NCBI GenBank assembly: GCA_016201265.1
Contig: JACQDD010000154.1
Coordinates: forward strand, 1-44,491
DNA from: Terriglobales bacterium
Lineage (GTDB): Bacteria; Acidobacteriota; Terriglobia; Terriglobales; Acidobacteriaceae
DNA length: 44,491 nucleotides
Direction of reading: 5' to 3'
The notes beneath the pieces are model-generated. The model was not told where the DNA came from and made no database searches. It was given only the letters and a program-made list of their open reading frames with translations. Positions 9,283 through 21,032 of the stretch are shown piece after piece. Made by a program: the position numbers and the translations under genes. Positions within the stretch are counted from its first letter, which is position 1; every line of letters starts with the position of its first letter.

Positions 9283-10698
9283 TCAGTTCAGAGCTAACGG
9301 AAGTTCCACGCGGAATCGGCTGCCGCTGCCTTCTGTGCTACTGACCGTCACTTGGCCGTCATGAGCAGTGCAGATCGAGCGCACAATGGACAAGCCCAAG
9401 CCAGCTCCTCCCATCTGCCGGGAACGAGCCTTGTCGGCTCGATAGAAGCGATCAAAAATATGTGGGAGGTCACTGGCCGATATCCCCAGTCCAGTGTCCG
9501 CGATTTCGAGCACCGCTCTGCCATCCTGGGCGATGACGTGAATGCTAACCGAGCCGCCGCCGTCGGGCGTGTACTTGATCGCATTGTCTAGCAAGTTGAC
9601 TACGACCTGCTTGAGGCGCGAAGGATCACCTTCCACTTCAACCGAGGCTGTGCCATCACAATTAAGCGATATGCGCTTTTCCTCTGCGAGCAGTCGCATC
9701 TGGTCCGCCGTCGTCCGGACCAGTTCAGCCAGATCCAGACGTCCGCGCTCCACGCGTGCCTCGCCGGCGTCTAGGCGGGAAATCGCCAGCAGGCTTTCCA
9801 CGATCCTCGCCAGCCGTTGGGTCTCTTCCAAGGCGCTGCCGATTGTGTCCCGGATGTCATCCGGCACATCGCGTTCCTTCCCTGCTAATGCTTCCAGCTC
9901 TCCGTGAAGAATCGTCAATGGAGTGCGCAACTCGTGAGACGCGTCCGCAGAAAAGCGGTTGATCTGATGGAACGACTCCTCTAACCGTTCAATCATGTTG
10001 TTCAGGGCTGTTGCCAATCGTTCCAGTTCATCTCCGGTGTGTGCGACTGGCAACCGCTCACTTAGACTGCGGGAAGTGATCTGCTCAGCCTTTTGCCGAA
10101 TCTCGTCCACTGGACGCAAGGCGCGCCGCATCAGCACGTACCCACCTCCGATGGCGACCGCGACGATCAACGGCAGCCCCAGCGCGAAAGTGAACAGAAG
10201 ACCACGGAGCACTCCCTCGATCTGGTTGTAGGGGGCTCCTACCTCAATCAGAAATTGGCTACCATCGCTAGCCTTGAAGCGTAGTCCATGGAGGAGCAGT
10301 TCGTGGCCGTCGGGCATTTCAACTTCGTGGGAGAATTCTCGCCCTGATAACGATACTGTTGCGGGGACGAGGGATGGATCAAAGCTCCCGTCTCTCGGCC
10401 GTCCAGATACGAATATCTGCTTTCCGTCGGCTCTTGTGACTCGAATCAGGCGACCATTGATCTCAGGCGCGTAGTGCTCATTGATCTCGTTAACGACATA
10501 GTCCTCACCACTCTGGCCGATGGCAATGACCAGGGTCTCACCGATGGATCGTGCCTGCTTGCTGAGCGTCTCCTCCAGAGACTTCTGTAGATAACGTTCG
10601 AGTCCGAGGTAAGTGGCTGCTCCAAAGAGAAACAGCGCTCCCGCCAGCAGACCTGCGTACCAGAGTGCCATGCGGAAGCGGATGGAACGGGTGATCAC
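9283..10698 (-). CDS. Heavy-metal-type sensor histidine kinase
   Basis: HAMP, H-box 'FSADASHELRTPLTILHGELE', N-box 'NLLDNAIKYTP', G-box 'GAGLGLSIVRSI'; GTGA overlap with the response regulator. Confidence 0.9.
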   Translation of the reverse strand: MITRSIRFRMALWYAGLLAGALFLFGAATYLGLERYLQKSLEETLSKQARSIGETLVIAIGQSGEDYVVNEINEHYAPEINGRLIRVTRADGKQIFVSGRPRDGSFDPSLVPATVSLSGREFSHEVEMPDGHELLLHGLRFKASDGSQFLIEVGAPYNQIEGVLRGLLFTFALGLPLIVAVAIGGGYVLMRRALRPVDEIRQKAEQITSRSLSERLPVAHTGDELERLATALNNMIERLEESFHQINRFSADASHELRTPLTILHGELEALAGKERDVPDDIRDTIGSALEETQRLARIVESLLAISRLDAGEARVERGRLDLAELVRTTADQMRLLAEEKRISLNCDGTASVEVEGDPSRLKQVVVNLLDNAIKYTPDGGGSVSIHVIAQDGRAVLEIADTGLGISASDLPHIFDRFYRADKARSRQMGGAGLGLSIVRSICTAHDGQVTVSSTEGSGSRFRVELPLALN

Positions 10699-11378
10699 GT
10701 TTCGACCTCATCTACGCTAATGACGTATCCCAGTCCACGGATCGTGCGAATCAACTTCCGCTCGTGGGGATCATCGACCTTGCTTCTAAGGTGACGCACG
10801 TAAACGTCAACGATGTTGGTCGCCCCGTCGAAGCTCTGGTCCCAAACGTGTTCCAGGATCATGGTTCGGGAAAGCACGCGGCCCGCGTTGGCCATCAAGT
10901 ACTCAAGCACTCCGTATTCTTTTGAGGTCAATTCAACCCGTTTACCCGCCCTTTTCACCTGTTGCGATAGACGGTCCAATTCCAGGTCTCCCGTCCGCAG
11001 CACGCTCGCTCTGGTAATCGGTCCGCGCCGGAGAAGGGCCTTGACCCGAACCAGAAGTTCGGCAAACGCGAAAGGCTTCGTCAGGTAATCATCAGCACCA
11101 GCTTCGAAGTGGTCGACCTTGTCACTGACGGAATCACGGGCGGTCAGAATCAGAACTGGGACCTGAGACTTCGATTTCCGGATTCGGTTCAGAACCTCAC
11201 CGCCCGTGAGGCCAGGAAGCATTAAGTCAAGAATAATGAGATCGTACTGATAGGTCTGGGCGAGTTCCCAGCCAGTCTTGCCGTCCCGCGCCACGTCGAC
11301 CGCAAAACGCTCCGCAGTCAGGCCTTTTACGACGAATCGGGAGACCTTGTCTTCGTCCTCGACCACGAGAATACGCAT
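10695..11378 (-). CDS. OmpR/PhoB-family response regulator
   Basis: 'MRILVVEDEDKVSRFVVKGL...DLIILDLMLPGLTGGEVL...LTKPFAFAELLVRVKALLRR' plus winged-helix C-terminus 'LTSKEYGVLEYLMANAGRVLSRTMILEHVWD'. Confidence 0.93.
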   Translation of the reverse strand: MRILVVEDEDKVSRFVVKGLTAERFAVDVARDGKTGWELAQTYQYDLIILDLMLPGLTGGEVLNRIRKSKSQVPVLILTARDSVSDKVDHFEAGADDYLTKPFAFAELLVRVKALLRRGPITRASVLRTGDLELDRLSQQVKRAGKRVELTSKEYGVLEYLMANAGRVLSRTMILEHVWDQSFDGATNIVDVYVRHLRSKVDDPHERKLIRTIRGLGYVISVDEVET

Positions 11379-11419
11379 TTCCCAGCCTGCCAAAGTAGAA
11401 GCTGAAAATTAAGTCCGCA

Positions 11420-11445
11420 TGAATGCTACATGAAATTCCGTTCAG
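11420..11445. promoter_or_regulatory. Putative OmpR-family response-regulator box (copy B)
   Basis: TGAA at 11420 and 11431 (11-bp spacing) then CATGAAATTCCGTTCAG, between the divergent TCS and efflux transcription units; matches copy A at 9202-9227. Confidence 0.5.
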
Positions 11446-11501
11446 TTAATGAGCAGGTCGATTTGACGGACAGCCTGGAAATAGTAGAACATTGTGAAAC
11501 C

Positions 11502-11894
11502 GTGACTCGTCTTGTGGGGATAGTCGCATTGCTCTCTGTGCTGCCGTCATTTGTGACGGCACCGCTAACCCACGAGCATGCGAATAACGGCGGGCCGCGT
11601 GCGGAGAGTTTCGTCCATGCTCACTTCTCTTCACATCTGAAATCTAGTGATAGCAGGAGCGAGATCGGCCATGGAGAAAAAGGAGAGATCAGATACCTTG
11701 ATCTTTTCCAGGCGCAACCAGTTTCTGCGAGTGTCCCCCACTTTGTCGTGACCTCAGCATTCCGCATCTCAAGCGAATCTTCGAGCCACGGTTTTGTAGT
11801 TCTCGTCGAGCCGAATGCGCTCGCTCCGCCTCTAGTTCTCTCACTTCCAGCTCGATCCCCGCCTGCGCATCTACTTCTCCCGCATTTAGTGTGA
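11502..11894 (+). CDS. Small exported His-containing protein at head of efflux operon
   Basis: In-frame GTG at 11502 gives 'VTRLVGIVALLSVLPSFVTAPLTHEHANN...' signal-peptide-like start and C-terminal 'LSLPARSPPAHLL'. The ORF-track ATG (11430) lies inside the putative regulator box. Confidence 0.55.
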   Translation: MTRLVGIVALLSVLPSFVTAPLTHEHANNGGPRAESFVHAHFSSHLKSSDSRSEIGHGEKGEIRYLDLFQAQPVSASVPHFVVTSAFRISSESSSHGFVVLVEPNALAPPLVLSLPARSPPAHLLLPHLV

Positions 11895-11987
11895 CCGCTG
11901 GGGTGGCGGTTTCTTCCCCTTACATTTTGTGTCGTATCCACTGGGCCGAAGCTGCGTTCGCCAAAAGGCGAGTGTGACCAGTCCAGC

Positions 11988-13232
11988 ATGCGCGTGGAGA
12001 CTTCTTACACCGTGATGATGATCCGCAAATTTGCTATAGCAGCGATGATCTTGTTGCCGAGTCTTTGTGCTGGCCAGATACCGCTTGGTCTCGACCAAGC
12101 GATAGCAATCGCGTTGTCGCAACGGCCGGAACTCAAGGCGGCCGCGGCGCGCATCGAATCCGCGGAGCAACTACGAAGGCAATCGGGGTTGTTCCCCAAC
12201 CCCCGTTTCATATTTCAGTCAGAGAACATCCGAGCTTCCGATTTCAACTATGGACAGGATGCGGACACGTTTGCCTACGCCTCACAGGTAATCGAGACCT
12301 CTGGTCGGCGGAAGAATCGTATTGCGGTTGCCCAAGGGGCGGCGAATCGCAGTGAGCTTGAGGCCCAGTTGGGTCGGCGCGATATTGCGGAGATGGTCCG
12401 CGACGTCTACTGGAGTGCTCTTGCGGCTGAGGTAACGCGATCTCTTTACGACGAGAACCTGCAATTCTTTGATCAGATTCTTCAGTATCACGAAGCGCGT
12501 TTAAAGGAAGGCAAGGTGGCGGAAGTTGATGTGCTTCGTGTGCGTTTGGAGAGTGGCCGGCTGCGCGCTGCGGCTGACAATGCTCGCCTGGACGCCGAAC
12601 GGGCCCAGTTGGAGTTAGCTCGTGAACTGGGCACGCCCAGCGGGGGGCCGTGGAAACTGACCGAGGATATTGGACAACTCGAAACACCACGGACTGCTCA
12701 GAAATCGAGTATTGGGGAGCCGCGACCGGAGGGACGTTTGGCGGAACTGGCGGTTGCCCAAGCTCACAGTGTCCTTGGGCTGGAACGAGCGAACGGCCGG
12801 CCGGACCTGGACGCACTATTCGGGTACAAGCGGACAGGCGGACTCAATACGGCGATTGCGGGGCTGCAATTCAATATTCCGATCTTTAACCGAAATCAAG
12901 GTGCGAGGGCGGCCGCTGCTGCCAACGTCCGCGCTGCAGAACAAGATCTTGCCGCTACGCATGCCGTGCTGGAAACGGACCTGAGCCTCGCCCGCAAACA
13001 GTATGGCGCCAGGCGCGAACAGGTAGAAAGCATTTTCCGGCCATTGAGGGACCAGGCGGTTGAGATTTCGGATATCAGCAGGGCCGCCTATCGTGAAGGT
13101 GGGCTGGACTTGCTGCGCCTCCTGGATGCCGAGCGGCTACGCGTGGATGCCCAAATCTCATTAGTACGCGCTCTCAATGAGTTTCACCGCAGTGTGACAG
13201 CTCTGGAGCGAGCAGAAGGAGTACAGCCTTGA
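11988..13232 (+). CDS. TolC-family outer-membrane factor (CzcC/CusC-like)
   Basis: 'LGLDQAIAIALSQRPELKAAAARIESAEQLRRQSGLFPNPRF' outer-membrane efflux repeat; followed by an ATGA overlap with the adaptor. Confidence 0.87.
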   Translation: MRVETSYTVMMIRKFAIAAMILLPSLCAGQIPLGLDQAIAIALSQRPELKAAAARIESAEQLRRQSGLFPNPRFIFQSENIRASDFNYGQDADTFAYASQVIETSGRRKNRIAVAQGAANRSELEAQLGRRDIAEMVRDVYWSALAAEVTRSLYDENLQFFDQILQYHEARLKEGKVAEVDVLRVRLESGRLRAAADNARLDAERAQLELARELGTPSGGPWKLTEDIGQLETPRTAQKSSIGEPRPEGRLAELAVAQAHSVLGLERANGRPDLDALFGYKRTGGLNTAIAGLQFNIPIFNRNQGARAAAAANVRAAEQDLAATHAVLETDLSLARKQYGARREQVESIFRPLRDQAVEISDISRAAYREGGLDLLRLLDAERLRVDAQISLVRALNEFHRSVTALERAEGVQP

Positions 13233-14437
13233 TGCACCGTTTAGGGACGATCTTCGTGCTGATGTGCATTCTGTGGTTAACCGCTTGTGATCGGGCCAAT
13301 CAGACTGCCGCGGCCTCGCAGGAAAAGGCCGCGCAGCATAAGAGCGATGAAGTCTCGCTGCCGGTTTCGGAGCAGACCGGAAGCACCTTTCAAGTGGAAA
13401 CCTTGGCGGCGAGCAATGAGCCAGAGTTGCTGCGAGTTCCTGGCAGGATCACCCTCGCCGACAACGGTAGCTGGCGCGTAGGTGTCCTTACCAGTGGCCG
13501 GGTGGAACAGGTGTACGTGAATTCTGGAGACTTCGTTGACAAAGGCCAGGTTCTGGCCGGGATGCACAGCCACGATGTACATGAGGCTCGCGCGGCGTAT
13601 CAAACATCTAGGTCCGATCTGTCTCGCGCTGAGGCCGCCGCTGCTCTTGCTCAGAAAAACTACGACCGTACGCAGCGGCTGTACTCGCTGAAGGCGGCGT
13701 CCCTCGAAGAGGTGGAACGTGCTCGGCAAGAACTGGTGAACGCGCAGGCCGCCGTTCGCGACGAGCAGATCGACGTCGAGAAGGAGCGCGTTCACCTTAA
13801 GGACACTCTTGGGATTCCTCCCGATCCAGGTGTGGAATATCGCGGTAACGATGCCGATTTGATCCCTATCCGCGCTCCAGGCGCGGGATACGTTCTGGCA
13901 AAAAATGTCTCAGCAGGAACCGTGGTTGACCCGACCAAGGATGTATTTGTCATCGGTGATTTGAAACGTCTTTGGATGATCGCATCCGTCAACGAAACCA
14001 ACATAGCGCGCCTGCGCGCCGGGCAGCGTGCCAATGTGAATGTCAACGCATTCGCCAACGAACATTTCACGGGAAAGGTAACCAACCTCGGGCAGGAACT
14101 CGACCCGGTGACGCGTGTTATGCGAGTGAGAATCGAGCTTGAGAATCCGTCCATCAAGCTGCGCCCCGAGATGCTGGCGACGGCGGAAATCGCGGTGGGT
14201 GGCTCCAGGCCTCTGTTGCTTCTGCCCAGTGAAGCAGTGCAACAAATCAATGGCCAGGACGTAGTTTTCGTGCGCAAGTCCGCGGATCGTTTTGAGATGC
14301 GACCGGTTCGTACAGGTGAGACAGTCGGCGGTCGGCTTGCAATCCTTGAAGGTGTCAAAGCGGGCGATGCTGTGGTGATACGAGGTAGTTTCCTGCTGAA
14401 GTCGCAACTCTTGAAATCCTCGATGGAAAGCGAGTAG
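13229..14437 (+). CDS. RND periplasmic adaptor (CzcB-like membrane-fusion protein)
   Basis: Lipoprotein-like N-terminus 'LWLTACDRAN', 'GRVEQVYVNSGDFVDKGQVLAGMHSHDV' barrel/lipoyl motif and coiled-coil hairpin. Confidence 0.88.
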   Translation: MMHRLGTIFVLMCILWLTACDRANQTAAASQEKAAQHKSDEVSLPVSEQTGSTFQVETLAASNEPELLRVPGRITLADNGSWRVGVLTSGRVEQVYVNSGDFVDKGQVLAGMHSHDVHEARAAYQTSRSDLSRAEAAAALAQKNYDRTQRLYSLKAASLEEVERARQELVNAQAAVRDEQIDVEKERVHLKDTLGIPPDPGVEYRGNDADLIPIRAPGAGYVLAKNVSAGTVVDPTKDVFVIGDLKRLWMIASVNETNIARLRAGQRANVNVNAFANEHFTGKVTNLGQELDPVTRVMRVRIELENPSIKLRPEMLATAEIAVGGSRPLLLLPSEAVQQINGQDVVFVRKSADRFEMRPVRTGETVGGRLAILEGVKAGDAVVIRGSFLLKSQLLKSSMESE

Positions 14438-14445
14438 ACGTCGCG

Positions 14446-17571
<3,126 letters not shown>

Positions 17572-17626
17572 TTGCAGCACCTGACCCGTGTCTTGGCCAC
17601 CAATCTGGGTCACAAGGAAACAGCGT

Positions 17627-18640
17627 TCAGTGCGAGTGGGGCGCCAGGCCATCGTGGCCGTGCTCAGCTATCTGATGATAGCTTTCCCCCGCCTTATCAG
17701 AGGGGTCCACGTGAACCACTGCAAGCGAAAGGTATCGGAGGTGATGGAGCAATTCATGGTTCACCTGGGCAGCGATAGCATGGCCCTCTGCCACAGATAA
17801 GTGAGGAGTAACGGCAATGTTCACCTGTGCATGAAGCCGGTGTCCCAACCACCTGGCGCGTACTTCGTTGACGCCGACAACGCCGGGAACATGGCTGACA
17901 GCATGTCGAATCTCATCGATCACGTCCGGCTCGACTCCGTCCAGTGCACGAGTGAACACATCCTTGCCCGATTGCCAGACGATGCCCAGGATGGCGACCG
18001 TGATTAACAGACCAACAATCGGATCGGCTAGTGGATATCCGAAGTAAACACCTAAAGCTCCGAAGAGCACGGCCAGGCTGGTCCAGCCGTCAACGCGCGC
18101 GTGGTACCCATCGGCCACCAGCGCGGCGCTGCCAATCTCCTTGCCGACCTTGATACGGAATAAAGCGACACCTTCGTTGCCGAGAAAACCAATGATCGAC
18201 GCCACCATGACTGCGCCTAAATGACCGATGGCTACCGGGTGAAACAGCCGGTCGATAGACTCATAGGCCGCGACGACTGCACTGAACAAAATCATCGCCA
18301 CGACGGTCATTCCGGCCAGGTCCTCTACCCGGCCATAGCCGAACGAAAAACGTTTGCTGGCTTTCTTGCGGGCGAAAAGGAAAGCAATGCCCAGCGGGAC
18401 TGCGGTAGCTGCATCGCCAAAGTTGTGGATGGTATCGGCAAGCAGAGCGACACTGTGCGAGAGAACGACAATGACGATCTGGAACAGGGCAGTTACCAGC
18501 AATCCCACAAAGGACCACTTCACAGCCCAGAGGCCGCGGGCCGAGGTCGTGATGGAAGGATCGATGCGACCATGCAGATGAGAATGGGGATGGTCTCCAT
18601 GCCCGCCATGTTCATGGTCGCCGTGGGGGTGGTCGCTCAT
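17627..18640 (-). CDS. Cation diffusion facilitator family transporter (CzcD-like)
   Basis: His-rich N-terminus 'DHPHGDHEHGGHGDHPHSHLHG', 'SHSVALLADTIHNFGDA' and 'DGYHARVDGWTSLAVLFG' motifs; His-containing C-terminal tail. Confidence 0.9.
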   Translation of the reverse strand: MSDHPHGDHEHGGHGDHPHSHLHGRIDPSITTSARGLWAVKWSFVGLLVTALFQIVIVVLSHSVALLADTIHNFGDAATAVPLGIAFLFARKKASKRFSFGYGRVEDLAGMTVVAMILFSAVVAAYESIDRLFHPVAIGHLGAVMVASIIGFLGNEGVALFRIKVGKEIGSAALVADGYHARVDGWTSLAVLFGALGVYFGYPLADPIVGLLITVAILGIVWQSGKDVFTRALDGVEPDVIDEIRHAVSHVPGVVGVNEVRARWLGHRLHAQVNIAVTPHLSVAEGHAIAAQVNHELLHHLRYLSLAVVHVDPSDKAGESYHQIAEHGHDGLAPHSH

Positions 18641-18678
18641 CGGGCCCTAGCTCGCAGGTGGCTCCTCATTATCTCCCA

Positions 18679-19716
18679 TCACCGCGCAGCGAGAGCGGGC
18701 CTTTCCACGAGAACAAACCATGTGTTGTTGAACACGCCTTCATCGACAACCTTGAAACCCGCGCGCTGAGCCATGGTCCGCCATTCTCTTCTTGGTGTGA
18801 GAAAGAACGAAAATACGTTCCCGACCGCGAACATCGGCCAGCTTGGAACCCAGACACCCATCAAGAAACGTCCTCCGGGTTTGAGAGTACGGAAGATCTC
18901 GCGGAGTCCCTGCTCCTTCTGATGTCCGAGGTGATCGTAAACGTGCGTACTCACCGCGCTGTCGAAGGTCTGATCCTCGAAAGGCAGGGCGGTCAGGTCT
19001 GCTTTCTCGATCGTGACGCGCTCGTTGAGATTGGCGAGTCGCAGGTTCTGTTTCAGCAGATCAAGGCCGCCATCCTCTATGTATGTCGCGTCGAAGCGGT
19101 CCACGGCGACCACACGGCCGTTTTTCAGGATCCGGCTCAAAGCGATCGTGGTGCGACCCGCGCCGCTACCAGCATCCAGCACCAAGTCATGATCGCTTCG
19201 CAGCAGGTCCACCATGGGAAGAACAACGTAATCACGCCAGCGGAATGAGGACATGATGAGGTTCCCCACAACGAAGCCTTCGCCCAACAGAAGGGCCAAG
19301 AAAGACAAGGGCCACAGGTTCGGCTTTGTGACCTGCAGCACGATCGCCGCGGAAACAGCTATGGCGCTGACAACCGCGAGTCCATTCATCCACCCTGGCC
19401 CCCACCCGAACCTGTACTCGTTGCTGGCAGCGGCAGCATGACCTGTGATCCGATGTAGGCGCTGGACCAATCTCACCGGAGCGAGGACGTAAGCCGACGC
19501 CAGCAATACGAGTCCGCCGAGAACGTGAAATCCGCCAAAGAGGAAGATAGAACTGGATACTGGTTTCAGCCCCGGCACATACAGTAGAAGAACCGACCCA
19601 ACAGCAATGCCGCCAAGGCCTACAATCCACATGTGACGATGTGCGTTGCTGTGTTTTCGATGGCTAGCGGTTGGTTTCCCTTCCAGAGTGCTCATTGCCA
19701 GTTTGTAGTTTTCCAT
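18679..19716 (-). CDS. Membrane-anchored class I SAM-dependent methyltransferase
   Basis: Four hydrophobic N-terminal segments followed by 'LVLDAGSGAGRTTIALSRILKNGRVVAVDRFD' and 'FDSAVSTHVYDHLG...LKPGGRFLMGVW'. Confidence 0.78.
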   Translation of the reverse strand: MENYKLAMSTLEGKPTASHRKHSNAHRHMWIVGLGGIAVGSVLLLYVPGLKPVSSSIFLFGGFHVLGGLVLLASAYVLAPVRLVQRLHRITGHAAAASNEYRFGWGPGWMNGLAVVSAIAVSAAIVLQVTKPNLWPLSFLALLLGEGFVVGNLIMSSFRWRDYVVLPMVDLLRSDHDLVLDAGSGAGRTTIALSRILKNGRVVAVDRFDATYIEDGGLDLLKQNLRLANLNERVTIEKADLTALPFEDQTFDSAVSTHVYDHLGHQKEQGLREIFRTLKPGGRFLMGVWVPSWPMFAVGNVFSFFLTPRREWRTMAQRAGFKVVDEGVFNNTWFVLVERPALAAR

Positions 19717-19855
19717 TCGGATGCTCCTCTCGGTTCCGATCTGTTTCAGGACACTGTGTACAGAAACGATCTACTCGTCCATAATGAGGAAGCGTACGAG
19801 TTCGGTCAATGAACACTGATCCAAAACTGTTGTTTTCAAGACACACCAGGGCAGA

Positions 19856-20473
19856 TTGTTCAGAATTGAGGAACAGCGAGTGAAAACAAGAACCGAGGAC
19901 CGTCGAGTTGCGCGCACCCGCCAACTTCTGCGGGACGCCCTGGTATCCCTGATTATTCAGAAGGGGTACGAGTCTGTCACAGTGAAGGATGTAACCGACC
20001 TGGCGAACGTAGGACGTTCCACGTTTTACGCGCACTTTGTGGACAAAGAGCAGTTGCTTCTGAGCGGCCTCGATCGGCTTCAAGAGGTCATGAGTCAGCG
20101 GCAGGAGGCTGCCCTGACGAAACAGGCGAGTCCGCTCGCGCGTGGTTTAGCATTCAGCCTTCCCTTGTTTCAGCACGTCTATCAACAAAGGAACGTTTGC
20201 AGGGCGATCTTCGGGCGACAAGGTGGAGCCGCAGTTCAGCATAGAGTCCGCCGTCTCCTTGTGAAGCTGGTTCGAGAGGATCTAAAAGGGCTGGGTCTGA
20301 CGGAGATGCGCCGGACTCTGCCTTCCGAGGCAGTAGTTCACTTTGCGGTAGGTTCTCTGCTGGCAATCTTGAGCTGGTGGGCAGAAGGACGATCCGGTCT
20401 GTCGCCAGAGGACGCCGACAATCTCTTTCGTGAACTCACAATGCCAGGCGTCGTTGCAGTCCTGGGCTCCTGA
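19856..20473 (+). CDS. TetR/AcrR-family transcriptional regulator
   Basis: 'RRVARTRQLLRDALVSLIIQKGYESVTVKDVTDLANVGRSTFYAHFVDKEQLLLSGL' TetR HTH. A GTG slightly downstream (VKTRTEDR) may be the true start. Confidence 0.87.
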   Translation: MFRIEEQRVKTRTEDRRVARTRQLLRDALVSLIIQKGYESVTVKDVTDLANVGRSTFYAHFVDKEQLLLSGLDRLQEVMSQRQEAALTKQASPLARGLAFSLPLFQHVYQQRNVCRAIFGRQGGAAVQHRVRRLLVKLVREDLKGLGLTEMRRTLPSEAVVHFAVGSLLAILSWWAEGRSGLSPEDADNLFRELTMPGVVAVLGS

Positions 20474-20518
20474 AAAAGGGAGAGCCGGCGCCCTTTCGAT
20501 AGCCGCAAGGCTTCGCAC

Positions 20519-20653
20519 ATGGCTCATGCCACTTCAGTCCGAACTGGGCGAGTGATCCTCGCAGTGGGGATTGTGCTGCTGATACTGACCTTGTTGATGT
20601 ATGGTTCAGACTTGCTTCGCTGGATCGTAGATCACCAGAACTGGTTGGACTAG
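20519..20653 (+). CDS. Putative 44-aa single-pass membrane protein
   Basis: ATG...TAG reads MAHATSVRTGRVILAVGIVLLILTLLMYGSDLLRWIVDHQNWLD; below the ORF-track length cut-off. Confidence 0.4.
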   Translation: MAHATSVRTGRVILAVGIVLLILTLLMYGSDLLRWIVDHQNWLD

Positions 20654-20880
20654 GCCACTGGGGTTTTGCTCGGCCATTTTGCCGCGGAAAAGGACCGACA
20701 TGCGAAACCGTGTGGCGAGCACCTCCACTGTGTCCATTTTGTGTCCTACCGCATTAAATCGCATTCGATTTCCCAAGCTTTTTCAACGTTGTCGAGAAGC
20801 CATCTGTGCGGGCGTCAATTCTTCTATATTATTGTTAGAGCTGCGTTTACATACGTTTCGCAGCCACTTGCATGAGCTAA

Positions 20881-20925
20881 CTCTTAATCAGTAGGTTGTA
20901 GGTTCGATTCCTACCGCGCTCACCA
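20881..20925 (+). tRNA. Partial 3' half of tRNA-Lys(CUU) (remnant, not a functional gene)
   Basis: Anticodon loop CTCTTAA (20881-20887), T-arm GTAGG-TTCGATT-CCTAC (20898-20914), acceptor 3' strand CGCGCTC + A + CCA (20915-20925); no matching 5' half upstream. Confidence 0.75.
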
Positions 20926-21032
20926 CTCCTGATCCTCCGAGTTCTTCCTATCGTTCTCGTAGAGCGCATTCAGACAAGAAGGCCGGGGCAGCCCGCTGCT
21001 CCGGCCAGGCGAATCAAGCGATCATGCGCGGT

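Noticed and set aside
17572-17626. Possible terminator (TGACCC...GGGTCA) between czcA and the CDF gene
   Set aside because: Short stem with long loop and no T-tract; too weak to call.
20838-20925. Possible complete tRNA using GAGCTGCG (20838) as 5' acceptor strand
   Set aside because: Length (88 nt) and lack of a D-arm do not fit; a 3' fragment is the simpler reading.
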